Shown here in pieces: positions 29,286 to 37,351 of a DNA stretch of 64,000 bases. A program made the translations under genes and the position numbers. Origin of the DNA: Mucilaginibacter sp. KACC 22773 (GTDB taxonomy: Bacteria; Bacteroidota; Bacteroidia; Sphingobacteriales; Sphingobacteriaceae); assembly GCF_028736215.1 (NCBI RefSeq), contig NZ_CP117883.1, positions 1,302,001 through 1,366,000 of the forward strand, read 5' to 3'. The notes beneath the pieces are model-generated. The model searched no databases, was not told where the DNA came from, and worked only from the letters and a program-made list of their open reading frames with translations. The stretch's first letter is position 1; each line of letters opens with the position of its first letter.

Positions 29286-30221
29286 TTACTCGGGTTTGTT
29301 AAATAATAGTTCGTAGTAAAAAACGGATGCAAACTGTGCTGCCTCAAGCCATCTTTTCTGCGTGGGTTTGCCGGCATCAAAAAGCGGATTGAAATGCCTT
29401 TGCAATTCGTGCCCGAATCCCTCAAATACTTTTACGCTATTTTTAATATGCAGGTCATCCGCGCGGTGATGGATGGTGATACTGCCATACATCCCTGTAT
29501 CGGCCTGTATGGGGTTTAAAATGCGGTCATGCGAGCCATAGACACTTACAATAGGTACCCGCGCATTTTTTAACCAGCGGATGTCAAGAATGCCTCCCCA
29601 AAAGTTAATGATGCCGGCAATTTTAGCCCTATCGTCGGGTTTAAGTAAGGCTGTCGAGTCAACTACGCCTGTACGTCTTGATAGTTCGGCGTTGCTGCTA
29701 TAAGCGGCTTGCAAGGCTATAATGCCGCCCGCAGAATTGCCTGCAAGAATTATTTTGTTGGTGTCGATATGATATTCTGCCCGGTGCTTTTTAAAATAAG
29801 CTATAGCCGTTTTTACATCCTGTACGGCGTAATAGCAGCTTTTTTGCAATTCATCAAAATGGAATACCGGGTTATTTTTGCTTAGCCGGTAGTTAATAGC
29901 CGCGCATACATAGCCACGCTCAGCAAAATCATTACTCCATATTTTGATGCCCTTGTCGGCTTTTGAGCCATATTTAAAACCACCGCCATGCATCCAGATA
30001 ATAAGCGGCCTGGCTGCGGCATGATCACCCTTGGGCTGATATAGATCGAAGAGGTATGAAATAGCGTCGGCAGGCTTTGCAGCGGGATTATAAGTTAAGT
30101 TTTCTGCTATGTCGATATTAGGGAAAACATGATCTTTATATTGATAGATAGGCTGGTTTTGCGCCCGCAGGTTGCAGGCAACTGCTATAATAATGAAAAT
30201 AGATAGGGTGTATTTATACAT
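29286..30221 (-). CDS. Exported alpha/beta hydrolase (BD-FAE / acetyl-esterase type)
   Basis: The 311-aa product has a signal peptide (ending near CNLRAQ). The mature part holds the oxyanion-hole motif MHGGGF, the GNSAGG nucleophile elbow, a GSHDRIL acidic residue region and a His near GFGHELQ. This is the arrangement of carbohydrate esterases and related hydrolases that deacetylate plant polysaccharides or cleave small esters. It is single, downstream of the tRNA-Leu pair. I chose the ATG at 30221; the longer frame adds a non-signal stretch. Confidence 0.88.
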   Translation of the reverse strand: MYKYTLSIFIIIAVACNLRAQNQPIYQYKDHVFPNIDIAENLTYNPAAKPADAISYLFDLYQPKGDHAAARPLIIWMHGGGFKYGSKADKGIKIWSNDFAERGYVCAAINYRLSKNNPVFHFDELQKSCYYAVQDVKTAIAYFKKHRAEYHIDTNKIILAGNSAGGIIALQAAYSSNAELSRRTGVVDSTALLKPDDRAKIAGIINFWGGILDIRWLKNARVPIVSVYGSHDRILNPIQADTGMYGSITIHHRADDLHIKNSVKVFEGFGHELQRHFNPLFDAGKPTQKRWLEAAQFASVFYYELLFNKPE

Positions 30222-30326
30222 TTGCTTGTTTAACGTATATACGTTACAACCAATATCATCAGATGTTTGCAAGCACGCTTGTTATAACCTGGGGTTGTGA
30301 AGGAAATGATTTGAATTTTTGCGAAG

Positions 30327-30410
30327 TGCCCAGAACGAGATTCGAACTCGTACATCCTTACGAATGCCACCCCCTCAAGATGGTGCGTCTACCAATTTCG
30401 CCACCTGGGC
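30327..30410 (-). tRNA. tRNA-Leu (anticodon GAG)
   Basis: Reading leftward, the acceptor arms GCCCAGG and TCTGGGC pair. The D-loop holds AATTGGTAGAC, the anticodon loop reads TTGAGGG, and the T arm has GTTCGAATC. A long variable arm between anticodon and T arms is typical for tRNA-Leu. Confidence 0.92.
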
Positions 30411-30495
30411 ATTTTAAGTTTAAAGTCTTAAGTTCTAAGCCTTAAGTATTTCACTTTAGACTGTAGACTTAAGACTTTCAACTTCATTTCCGGCG

Positions 30496-30579
30496 TGCCC
30501 GAAGAGAGACTCGAACTCTCAAGAGACAATTCTCAACGGCTTCTGAGACCGCAACGTTTACCAATTTCGCCATCCGGGC
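30496..30579 (-). tRNA. tRNA-Leu (anticodon CAG)
   Basis: GCCCGGA pairs with TTCGGGC. The anticodon loop is CTCAGAA and the T arm has GTTCGAGTC, with a long variable arm. It lies 85 bp upstream of the GAG copy on the same strand, separated by low-complexity AAGTCTTAAG sequence, so the two may share a transcript. Confidence 0.92.
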
Positions 30580-30695
30580 CTGTTGTTTTATTAACAAGCG
30601 TGCAAATATAAGCGTTTCTGTCAAAAAGCCTTATAATAAATTAAAAAATTGGCGGGCAGTTGTTACTTGCCCGGTTTAGGCTTAATTTAGGCTTC

Positions 30696-31703
30696 ATGAA
30701 ACGTTTTTACCAGCTAATAATTACAGTTTTACTGTTTACGCCATTTATTTCGGCAGCGCAAACCATCACCATTTTACAGCAGGATAAGCCAACCAGCATT
30801 CGTGGTTTATCGGTTGTTGATGATAAAACCGCGTGGATAAGCGGCAGCAAAGGACACATAGCTATTACTACCGATGGCGGCATAACCTGGGCCTGGCAGC
30901 AGGTTGCCGGCTATGAAAAAGCCGATTTTAGGGATATTGAAGCATTTAATGATAAAGAGGCTGTGATTATGAGCTCGGGTACTCCCGCCTTGGTTTTAAA
31001 AACTACTGATGGCGGTAAAACCTGGCAGGAAAAATGCCGCAAAACCGATAGTATATACTTTTTTGATGCTATGGACTTTGCCGACGCCAAACACGGCTAT
31101 ATTTTAGGCGACCCTATAAAAAATAAATTCCTGCTGATGGAAACCAACGATGGCGGCGAAACCTGGGCCGAGATGCAAAACACGCCCGATGCCTTACCCG
31201 GCGAGGCCGCCTTTGCAGCAAGCGGTACCTGCTTAAGGGTTAATAAAGATTTGGGTGTGGTTATAGCAAGCGGCGGCATGGCAGCCCGTTTTTTACAATT
31301 ATGTAATTGCAATAAACCGCAATGGCAAACAAAAAGGTTACCCCTTGCACAAAATGCAGGCAGTAAAGGCTCTTTTTCAATATCTGATGATTTGCTGGTG
31401 GCTGTAGGTGGTAACTATTCAAAAGATAAAGCAACGGATTCTGTAATTTGTAAGTACGACAAAAAAAGCAACTTATATAAGGTTTTGCCTGCAGGCGATA
31501 CCGGGTTTCAGTCATGTGTGGAGCGCATACAAGGGCGGACATATTTATCAACAGGGACATCTGGCACCAGCTTATCGGCAGCCTACGGCGAGTCCTGGAA
31601 AAAAATTGATAGCACCAGCTTTAATGTTTGCCGCAGGGCTAAACACGGAAAGCTGGTTTTATTGGCTGGCGACAAGGGTAAAATAGCGATATTTAAAATG
31701 TAG
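30696..31703 (+). CDS. Exported Ycf48-like beta-propeller (BNR repeat) protein
   Basis: The 335-aa product has a signal peptide (cleavage near ISAAQ). Repeats of the type TDGGxTW follow (ITTDGGITWAWQQ, KTTDGGKTWQEK, ETNDGGETWAEM), each closing a propeller blade as in photosystem II assembly factor Ycf48 and related BNR proteins. In Bacteroidota such proteins are usually of unknown use, probably protein or glycan binding at the cell surface. It is a single gene just before the tRNA-Lys pair. The start MKRFYQ at 30696 gives the best signal peptide. Confidence 0.88.
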   Translation: MKRFYQLIITVLLFTPFISAAQTITILQQDKPTSIRGLSVVDDKTAWISGSKGHIAITTDGGITWAWQQVAGYEKADFRDIEAFNDKEAVIMSSGTPALVLKTTDGGKTWQEKCRKTDSIYFFDAMDFADAKHGYILGDPIKNKFLLMETNDGGETWAEMQNTPDALPGEAAFAASGTCLRVNKDLGVVIASGGMAARFLQLCNCNKPQWQTKRLPLAQNAGSKGSFSISDDLLVAVGGNYSKDKATDSVICKYDKKSNLYKVLPAGDTGFQSCVERIQGRTYLSTGTSGTSLSAAYGESWKKIDSTSFNVCRRAKHGKLVLLAGDKGKIAIFKM

Positions 31704-31838
31704 TTTATTGGCAATTAATAGCTTAACAAATACTTTACAATTAATTGTAAATACCACTTGCATCATATAATTAATCGCCCTATATTTGCACCACTTTAAA
31801 CGGAAACGGTAGCAGTACCGGGAAAGTTGAAAAGTAAT

Positions 31839-31911
31839 GATTCCGTAGCTCAGCTGGTAGAGCATAACACTTTTAATGTTGGGGTCCTGGGTTCGAATCC
31901 CAGCGGGATCA
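31839..31911 (+). tRNA. tRNA-Lys (anticodon TTT), copy 1
   Basis: The acceptor stem GATTCCG pairs with CGGGATC, the anticodon loop is CTTTTAA and the T arm GGTTCGAATCC. The preceding 40 bp are nearly identical before copy 2, so this is a tandem duplication. Confidence 0.95.
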
Positions 31912-31913
31912 CG

Positions 31914-31942
31914 AAAAGCCTTTGAAAGAAGGCTTTTCTTAT
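31914..31942 (+). terminator. Terminator after tRNA-Lys copy 1
   Basis: AAAAGCCTT pairs with AAGGCTTTT around a short loop, with TCTTATTTT after it, directly behind the tRNA. Confidence 0.8.
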
Positions 31943-32006
31943 TTTAAACCATAATTGAATCTCTTTAAACAGAAACGGTAGCAGTACCGGTAAAGTTAAA
32001 AAGTAT

Positions 32007-32079
32007 GATTCCGTAGCTCAGCTGGTAGAGCATAACACTTTTAATGTTGGGGTCCTGGGTTCGAATCCCAGCGGGATCA
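32007..32079 (+). tRNA. tRNA-Lys (anticodon TTT), copy 2, insertion target
   Basis: The sequence is identical to copy 1 over the whole tRNA. Its 3' end is reconstituted by the left end of the integrated element (attL), so the gene stays intact. Sequence upstream matches copy 1 over about 40 bp. Confidence 0.95.
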
Positions 32080-32082
32080 CTT
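32065..32082 (+). other. attL: 18-bp direct repeat at the tRNA-Lys 3' end
   Basis: ATCCCAGCGGGATCACTT covers the T-arm and acceptor end of tRNA-Lys copy 2 and matches 56824-56841 exactly. Copy 1 shares only the first 16 bases, ending ATCAC. Confidence 0.85.
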
Positions 32083-32117
32083 AAAACCCTCTCTGTTTAA
32101 TACAGAGAGGGTTTTTT
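32083..32117 (+). terminator. Terminator behind tRNA-Lys copy 2 (element-borne)
   Basis: AAAACCCTCTCTG pairs with CAGAGAGGGTTTT around TTTAATA, then T residues. It belongs to the element and replaces the chromosomal one now found at 56850-56879. Confidence 0.85.
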
Positions 32118-32124
32118 ATTTTTT

Positions 32125-32293
32125 CTGTAAGGATTCTGAAAGGAAAAGGATAGTGCTAAGTATTTCAACTACTTTTTTTTCGTTTTTAGTCGATGCGGGC
32201 CAATAATGATATTTTTTCTTAGCGTCTGCCAATCTTACCACTAATCCAGGCCTTAAATAAGCTCATTTGCTACCCTTACAAAATCCTTACAGG
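32125..32293. promoter_or_regulatory. Candidate left integrase arm-type sites
   Basis: CTGTAAGGATTCTGAAAGG lies at 32125-32143 and, inverted, TACCCTTACAAAATCCTTAC at 32271-32290. The inverted copy matches the double motif CTGTAAGGATTTTGTAAGG near attR (56704-56722). Paired TGTAAGGAT units near both ends are what arm-type binding sites of a tyrosine integrase would look like. Confidence 0.45.
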
Positions 32294-32494
32294 CCTATGA
32301 TATCCCCGCGGCAGGCAGTCGATTGCGGGCCATTTAACCGGGCTTAAGGCCGTTTTATTAAACTGCCGGTTGTAAGTGTCGTTTAAAATGTTGGTCCCGC
32401 CACGCGCGTTAATGACTTCGGAAAACTATCCCCACGCCCGCGTAAATGAGGTCGTAAAAACCTTGCTGGCCTCGCACGTTACCAGTAATCCAGG
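32188..32494. repeat. Two-motif direct repeat near attL
   Basis: AGTCGAT(T)GCGGGCCA occurs at 32188-32202 and 32317-32332. TTACCANTAATCCAGG occurs at 32235-32250 and 32479-32494. The same order of two motifs appears twice in a gene-free 400-bp stretch, suggesting either an ancient duplication or paired protein sites. Confidence 0.6.
32401..32466 (+). repeat. Two adjacent copies of the dispersed ACGC...GTCGGAAAA repeat
   Basis: Copies at 32401-32429 and 32433-32466 share CACGC(C)CGCGT, then AATGA and a T-C-G-(G/T)-AAAA core. The second continues into ACCTTG like the copies at 33146, 46197 and 46390. All five copies in the element point the same way. Confidence 0.6.
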
Positions 32495-32517
32495 TAACGG
32501 ATCAACTTGCCGGCAGA

Positions 32518-33021
32518 TCAGCCTTGCAAAACAGTTGGCAGGTCATTTTTTACAGAATAATCGTCTGAGAAGTAAATTTTCTGCTCGTATTCCCGGCCAT
32601 CTTCATCTTTATAATTAATTTGTAAACACCCATTAACGAAAGGGTTACCCCACATTGGGTTAGTATACCAACTGTCTTGACCTGGTTTGATAAAATGGAA
32701 ATAATTTTTTGATTGCAGGTTTAAATCACCAGTAGGGTTTAAAGATGCATCGATATTCACTCCTGTATATACATCAAACGCAGTATGGTTATGACAAACA
32801 AGCTTTAGCCCGGTTTTATTTTCATCGATACGCGTTTCAAGTGAAAAATAAGGCCTTATTTCCCGTGATGCTCTGTTAGATTCTATGCGTTGAATTGCTA
32901 ATTGTGATCTTAATGTTTTGTAGATAAAATATGCCGTTATCAAATAAACTAAAATTGTTATCCAATCGGAAACAGTACCCCAAACATCAGACTGAAAGGG
33001 GCCGAAGTTGTTAATTGCCAT
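32518..33021 (-). CDS. Membrane-anchored protein of unknown function
   Basis: The 167-aa product has one membrane helix at about residues 20-40 (ITILVYLITAYFIYKTL), then a basic coil (SQLAIQRIESNRASREIRP) and a beta-rich outer or inner domain (KLVCHNHTAFDVYTGVNI, LQINYKDEDGREYEQKIYF). The shape, short anchor plus sandwich-like domain, occurs in many small host-interaction proteins, but I do not recognise the family. It is the gene nearest attL, set apart from the rest by 1.1 kb of hairpin-rich DNA, a typical place for cargo genes. Confidence 0.65.
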   Translation of the reverse strand: MAINNFGPFQSDVWGTVSDWITILVYLITAYFIYKTLRSQLAIQRIESNRASREIRPYFSLETRIDENKTGLKLVCHNHTAFDVYTGVNIDASLNPTGDLNLQSKNYFHFIKPGQDSWYTNPMWGNPFVNGCLQINYKDEDGREYEQKIYFSDDYSVKNDLPTVLQG

Positions 33022-33145
33022 AATGGTTGAAATAAAATGTTAAACATAATTCTAATGGATAACAAGGTAACCAACCCCAAATAAAAAAGCAAGTACGCAA
33101 CGCCATACACCGGCCTGATGGCAAAAAGCAAAACGGCGCTTTACT

Positions 33146-33185
33146 CACGCACGCACGCGCGTAGATGATGTCGGAAAAATCTTCG
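33146..33185 (+). repeat. Dispersed ACGCACGCGCGTA repeat, copy 3
   Basis: This is the longest and probably most complete copy: CACGCACGCACGCGCGTAG then ATGATGTCGGAAAAATCTTC. Read as protein in the plus direction it would give HARTRVDDVGKIF, matching the shape of copies 2, 4 and 5, which is why coding or formerly coding origin is possible. Confidence 0.6.
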
Positions 33186-33293
33186 CAGCCTTTTATTAAA
33201 TGAATTTATACCCGTGGCTTAATTCGGTATTTTTATGGCTTCGCCTTGCCTGTCAGGGCTGCCCGAGGGCGATATTTTTTATTTATGGCCAGC

Positions 33294-33929
33294 GAAGTCC
33301 GATTTTCGGACTTCGGCCAAATATCGACTAAGAGCCTACTTATCAGACTCGCTAAATTGCTGGTAAGCTGTACTTACTTGCAAACTCCCACTAAGTGGGA
33401 ATAGCCGGTAGGATAATTGTCCTACCGGGACGTTTGTTCTTGTGGCTAACCCTGGTTGTAGAATGATGTATTCGGGGTATATTTTCCCTCTGCCGTCTAT
33501 GTATTCTCGCGGCTCAATTTTGAGCCGCGAGAATTCTTTGTAGCCTAACCGCTCGTCATAAAGACGGACCTATTTGACCAAAACGGGCAATTAGTTGATT
33601 ATCAGACCTGCTAAATTCGGCAAGGGGTTTTTTCCCAAATGGGAAATAACCTTTCCACCCAAAAAGGTGAAAAGTTGACAGACAGTAACTTAGTGACCGA
33701 AGTGCTTTTTATCACTTCGGTCACTAAGTTGGATGCTTTTGGCTCTCCCACTGACTAAGTTCAACTTGGTCAGTGGCGTAAAAACCTTGAGTGTAATGAC
33801 GAGTTGCGAGCCCTTAATTTTCAGGGCTCGTTATATATCAGTCACTTACGGAGGGGATTAAAAAGCATGGTGCACTAAAAAGCAAGAGGACAAATATCCT
33901 CTTGACTAAGTAAGGGCTGCTTACTCAGT
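33294..33929. repeat. Hairpin array, left block
   Basis: At least ten hairpins fall in 640 bp. Examples are 33294-33314 (GAAGTCCGA/TCGGACTTC), 33386-33400, 33405-33428 (CCGGTAGGA/TCCTACCGG), 33503-33534 (15-bp arms, CTCAATTTTGAG centre), 33631-33646, 33652-33672, 33687-33730 (18-bp perfect arms), 33748-33776, 33807-33830 (CGAGCCCT around TAATTTTC), 33884-33903 and 33905-33929. Stems differ but loops recur (AATTTT type) and are shared with 48.0-48.7 kb. No gene is visible in the surrounding 33022-34110. Confidence 0.85.
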
Positions 33930-34040
33930 GGCCCAGTATCGCCCTGGCTAATTCCTTCGCGTCATTTAACGATACGCTGAATAGTGTATCTTCTTTGCCT
34001 GGCTGATGTAAAATAACACCAAACTCTATTTGTTTTATAC

Positions 34041-34070
34041 CGCCAAAACCCCGCGTGTTAGGCGGGGCGG
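34041..34070 (-). terminator. Terminator-like hairpin after the 34,111 gene
   Basis: CCCCGC pairs with GCGGGG around GTGTTAG. In the leftward direction the stem is followed by a TTTT stretch. A second hairpin (34082-34100, GCCCGG/CCGGGC, with seven T on the plus side) lies between it and the gene. Confidence 0.6.
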
Positions 34071-34110
34071 TTTGTGATTAAGCCCGGTTTTTAGCCGGGC
34101 ATTTTTTTTA

Positions 34111-34305
34111 CTATTCAAGTTCCTCGCTAAACCATACCTGAAAAAACTGATTGGCAAGGAATAACCCAATTTCGCCCGGATACTTGTCACCTAACTCATT
34201 TAAGGCTTTTTGTAGCTTTTTAGCTTTAACCTGAGTTGTTAGGATCATTGGCATTTCCGGTGTTGCTGTGGTGGCCTGTATGGCTTGTATATTAATCGAT
34301 GTCAT
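34111..34305 (-). CDS. Small element protein, unknown
   Basis: This is a 64-aa frame, MTSINIQAIQATTATPEMPM then ILTTQVKAKKLQKALNELG and a C-terminal LFLANQFFQVWFSEELE. A hydrophobic-acidic helix end suggests a small folded protein. It follows the 34356 gene after 50 bp with a GGTCGGCG/CGCCGACC hairpin between them. No family recognised. Confidence 0.55.
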   Translation of the reverse strand: MTSINIQAIQATTATPEMPMILTTQVKAKKLQKALNELGDKYPGEIGLFLANQFFQVWFSEELE

Positions 34306-34355
34306 GGTGTGTTAATTTTGAAGGTCGGCGACATTTAAGCCGCCGACCTGTTTTT

Positions 34356-34802
34356 TTACGCTGCGTTGGTTGATACTATTTCGTTTTCGTTTCCGTCAAC
34401 TATCTCATTTAACCTTTGATATTTAACCAGTTGTTTAATGACCAGGTTTTTATGTTCCAATAGTTTTGCAACCAATTCCATAAGCGTTGAAAATAACTTG
34501 AAGGCATCCGCCGCGTGGTTAGGTTCATGCTTTAGATACGTTAGAAAAACGTTTTCCAGGGTATAGAATGTTAGAGGGCTTGACATACTGTTCGGGCACC
34601 AGGTATTAATGATGTCTTCTAAACTTGAAAAAAGGTCTTCCAGATTTATATTTTCTATATGAAAATCACCTACGTGGTAAGTAGGATCTTGTTTTGCCAT
34701 TTTGTTTTCGTGGTCCCTTATTGATTTTTCTTCGTGTTGAAAAGCATTATATAAGCCTTTAACTGCTTGCATATCGGCGGTGGTATACTTAGGTAAGTTC
34801 AT
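34356..34802 (-). CDS. Element protein of unknown function
   Basis: The 148-aa product is helical: MNLPKYTTADMQAVKGLY, EDLFSSLEDIINTWCPN, LFSTLMELVAKLLEHKNLV. It has no membrane segment or metal-binding motif. It lies in a leftward run of three small genes (35274 to 34111), each separated by a hairpin. Possibly early phage-type genes; function not known. Confidence 0.6.
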   Translation of the reverse strand: MNLPKYTTADMQAVKGLYNAFQHEEKSIRDHENKMAKQDPTYHVGDFHIENINLEDLFSSLEDIINTWCPNSMSSPLTFYTLENVFLTYLKHEPNHAADAFKLFSTLMELVAKLLEHKNLVIKQLVKYQRLNEIVDGNENEIVSTNAA

Positions 34803-34887
34803 TTTTTTAGTCTTTAAAATTGGTGTAGGGAAATTGGTTAAGAACGGCCCGGAAGATACCGGGCCAATTGGAATTTAAAATTGATGC

Positions 34888-35274
34888 TTAGTTCAGGTTG
34901 TATTGACCTGCTTTGATTGACTGTAAATAAGCCTTTACAGCGTCATTTAAATAAACATCGGTGTAAATGTCCAGATCGATTGATCCGCTGGTTTGTACGT
35001 GCTCACCGGCATGATCAGAGCTATCAAAGCAATAATCATTAAGGCCGGCAGATAAAATAAAGGCGCGTAATGTTTGAAATTCAATTGAGGTGTTAAACCA
35101 TTCATCATTTAAGGTATAATCAACCTCGATGCTATCCCCGCAGAAAATGGCCGCATCTACGTAATAGATCGTGCGGGCTGGTTTGTTTACAACCTGATTG
35201 TTAAATACTGGTAATAAAAGGCCCCCTGCTAAAGGTAGCAATGTGGCGGCAGTGGTGTTTGATAAAGTGTTCAT
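34888..35274 (-). CDS. Element protein of unknown function
   Basis: The 128-aa product starts with a hydrophobic, alanine/leucine-rich stretch (TLLPLAGGLLLPVFNNQVV). An acidic middle follows (YYVDAAIFCGDSIEVDYTLND) and ends with LYLQSIKAG-type residues. The N-terminal part might be a signal or membrane contact, but has no lysine. It is the first gene of a leftward run, divergent from the HTH gene at 35410 and sharing its upstream region. Confidence 0.6.
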   Translation of the reverse strand: MNTLSNTTAATLLPLAGGLLLPVFNNQVVNKPARTIYYVDAAIFCGDSIEVDYTLNDEWFNTSIEFQTLRAFILSAGLNDYCFDSSDHAGEHVQTSGSIDLDIYTDVYLNDAVKAYLQSIKAGQYNLN

Positions 35275-35381
35275 AAAATTAATATTTAGTATTGGGTTTG
35301 CATCAGCTAAGGTACAACAAAAAACAATAAATGCAAATTTTATTTAATTATATTTCATTCTTATTTAATGATATTTAATTT

Positions 35382-35389
35382 TATATTTG
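35382..35389 (+). promoter_or_regulatory. -7 box upstream of the first HTH gene
   Basis: TATATTTG fits TAnnTTTG, 20 bp before the ATG at 35410, in an AT-rich divergent intergenic stretch. No clear TTTG at -33. Confidence 0.4.
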
Positions 35390-35409
35390 TCGAAACAAAA
35401 ATCAATCAC

Positions 35410-35697
35410 ATGAAAAAGACAGTAAAAACCAGTTACACCGACTTAGAATTTAGGCAGTTAGTTAGAGAAGAGTTACAAAACGTTTTAAACGGGGTTCCGG
35501 GCCTGCCTTATGTAAATGTTGACGAAGGTTACATAGGAATAAAAGAAGCTGCTGACCTTTTAAAAATAGTACCGGGCACACTATATAATTTGGTATCACA
35601 AAATAAAATACCGTTTTACAAAAACGGGAAACGGGTATTGTTCAAAAAATCGGAATTGGACGCGTGGCTATTGCAAGGCAATGGGGAACAAAAATAA
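35410..35697 (+). CDS. Excisionase-type HTH protein, paralogue 1
   Basis: The 95-aa product has a short N-terminal helix (YTDLEFRQLVREELQNVL), then a MerR/excisionase winged helix: IKEAADLLKIVPGTLYNLV, NKIPFYKNGKRVLFKKSELDAWL. It is one of five related proteins in the element with the same layout (35915, 38100, 38383, 49153). In phage and ICE biology such proteins direct excision or control early promoters. The ATG at 35410 is preferred to one 42 bp upstream. It faces the 34888 gene across an AT-rich gap. Confidence 0.82.
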   Translation: MKKTVKTSYTDLEFRQLVREELQNVLNGVPGLPYVNVDEGYIGIKEAADLLKIVPGTLYNLVSQNKIPFYKNGKRVLFKKSELDAWLLQGNGEQK

Positions 35698-35914
35698 CCA
35701 GGGGATGCAAACCCAAAAAAATATTACACTTTTTCAAATGCGTTTCTAAAACGCCCCCCTGGTCAGCGACAAAGGTAGTGAATAAGGATTTTATTTTTTA
35801 GCGCGGTCGTTAAAATAGGTTATGTCCAGATCGAAGTGTTTAGGCTGTTAAATAATATTTTTGTTTCTTTTTATTTCCTATTGTTTCTTTTTGTGGAATT
35901 ATTTACATTTGACC

Positions 35915-36322
35915 ATGGAAACAAAAGTAGCAGATTTAACCGTAAGCGAGTTACGGACCATTATAAGGGATGAAGTAACTTTGTCAATGCAATCAACCGG
36001 ATTTAACGTAAGTGTCCAGGATTTAGATACACGTGGGCAAAACAGGCCATTGCCGGCCGAAAATGAATTTGTAGATATAAATACAGCGGTCGAGGTATTG
36101 GGGCTGTCAAAATCCACAATTTATAAAATGGTTGGTGCCAATAAAATACCATACAGTAAACAAGGTCCTAAAAAACTGCTTTTTAAAAGGGCTGATTTGA
36201 AAAAATGGCTGAATGATAATATAGCTTTAGATAAAAATGGCACCGCTCCGGATGGATGGAACGAAAAGCTTCAGGGTCATTTTATCTATGAACAGCCGAG
36301 CAGCGGCAGGTTTATGTCTTAA
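35915..36322 (+). CDS. Excisionase-type HTH protein, paralogue 2
   Basis: The 135-aa product has an N-terminal helix resembling paralogue 1 (VSELRTIIRDEVTLSMQ), a linker, then VDINTAVEVLGLSKSTIYKMV, NKIPYSKQGPKKLLFKRADLKKWL. A C-terminal 25-residue extension (NEKLQGHFIYEQPSSGRF) is absent from the others. The longer upstream frame was dropped because the ATG at 35915 matches the start type of its paralogues. A TACATTTG box lies immediately before this ATG. Confidence 0.8.
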   Translation: METKVADLTVSELRTIIRDEVTLSMQSTGFNVSVQDLDTRGQNRPLPAENEFVDINTAVEVLGLSKSTIYKMVGANKIPYSKQGPKKLLFKRADLKKWLNDNIALDKNGTAPDGWNEKLQGHFIYEQPSSGRFMS

Positions 36323-36477
36323 CTTGGCTTTTTATTAAAAATACTACCGGTCGTAACTGAATAAATATACCTTCTCAGGGTCACATTTGTTTTGCAACAG
36401 TTACGCCGGGTTATTCAAAATTAGCCGCTGGTGGATGGTTAGAAAATGTAAAGTAAATTATAAAGCAAAAACAGACT

Positions 36478-36852
36478 ATGAGAGAATTATTAAATAGCTA
36501 TATAGAAAAAACACAGATGCTGATTTTTTCAGATCAGGAAAATCAAAATAACAAGGTTTTTTTAAAAACTTTGAATAAGTTGGCTGCAATGCCGCGGGCA
36601 AACCTGATCGAGGTATCGGACCAGAAACTTACCGACGCTGTGCAGTTGATTTATAAGAACTTATCGACCAACCCGGACCATGTTGACAAAAACGAGGCTC
36701 TTAATAAGTTGTTTGGCGAAATGGTTGAGTATGTTATTTTATCCAATGAAGCAAGGGAATTGAAATTAAAGGATCCATCCTTCGATGACTCAAAATTCAG
36801 GCTTTATGACAACATTATAAGTGATATACCTGGTAATTTGAACATGAATTAA
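36478..36852 (+). CDS. Element protein of unknown function
   Basis: The 124-aa helical protein reads MRELLNSYIEKTQMLIF, NKVFLKTLNKLAAMPRANL, ALNKLFGEMVEYVILSNEARE. No family motif is seen. It is the third in the rightward regulatory run and lies next to the convergent XRE repressor gene. A gap of 155 bp with no gene precedes it. Confidence 0.6.
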   Translation: MRELLNSYIEKTQMLIFSDQENQNNKVFLKTLNKLAAMPRANLIEVSDQKLTDAVQLIYKNLSTNPDHVDKNEALNKLFGEMVEYVILSNEARELKLKDPSFDDSKFRLYDNIISDIPGNLNMN

Positions 36853-36941
36853 TTTAGACCACGACATGGCGCCTGGGCTTGAATGAAACGGGTTTATTTC
36901 AAAAAGGATATTTTAATTAATAAAGTTTATAGTGGCTAAAG

Positions 36942-37325
36942 TTATTCTTTAACCCCATGCTTTAAAACATATACCTCACGTATCAGACCGTTTACTTTGC
37001 GTTCCAGTTCGTTTATCCTGCCTTCTTGTAATTCGATAGTATTTTTAAGGGAGATAACATCTGTTGGTCCGCTTGTTTTTTTACCTGTTTCAAATTTTGG
37101 CCCCTTACCGGTTGTGTAATATTCCAGGCTTACCCGGTATTTATCATGCAGGAATTTGATAAACGCCCCGCTGGGCTCCCTTACCCCATTCTCATACCTG
37201 AAGATGGTTGATTGTCCGCATTTGTATTCATTAGCCAATTCAACCTGGGTAAGGCCTAAGGCCTCCCTTATCGCTTTTACGCGCTTGCCCGATTCGGGCG
37301 ATACTATTATTGTGTTGGTACCCAT
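36942..37325 (-). CDS. XRE-family HTH repressor with coiled-coil tail
   Basis: The 127-aa product has an N-terminal Cro/CI-type HTH (residues about 10-65: VKAIREALGLTQVELANEYKCG, QSTIFRYENGVREPSG). A short linker follows, then a C-terminal coiled coil (VISLKNTIELQEGRINELERKVNGLI) that would allow oligomer formation. It is a good candidate for the element's lysogeny-type repressor. It lies 26 bp downstream of the HigA-like gene on the same strand, so these may form one leftward unit. Target operators could be the outward promoters at the element centre. Confidence 0.85.
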   Translation of the reverse strand: MGTNTIIVSPESGKRVKAIREALGLTQVELANEYKCGQSTIFRYENGVREPSGAFIKFLHDKYRVSLEYYTTGKGPKFETGKKTSGPTDVISLKNTIELQEGRINELERKVNGLIREVYVLKHGVKE

Positions 37326-37351
37326 TAATTAGTTATAGTTTTCGGTGTTAT

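Noticed and set aside
32376..32618. 80-codon rightward frame near attL
   Set aside because: It consists mostly of two dispersed repeat copies and overlaps the 3' end of the leftward gene at 32518; no coding character.
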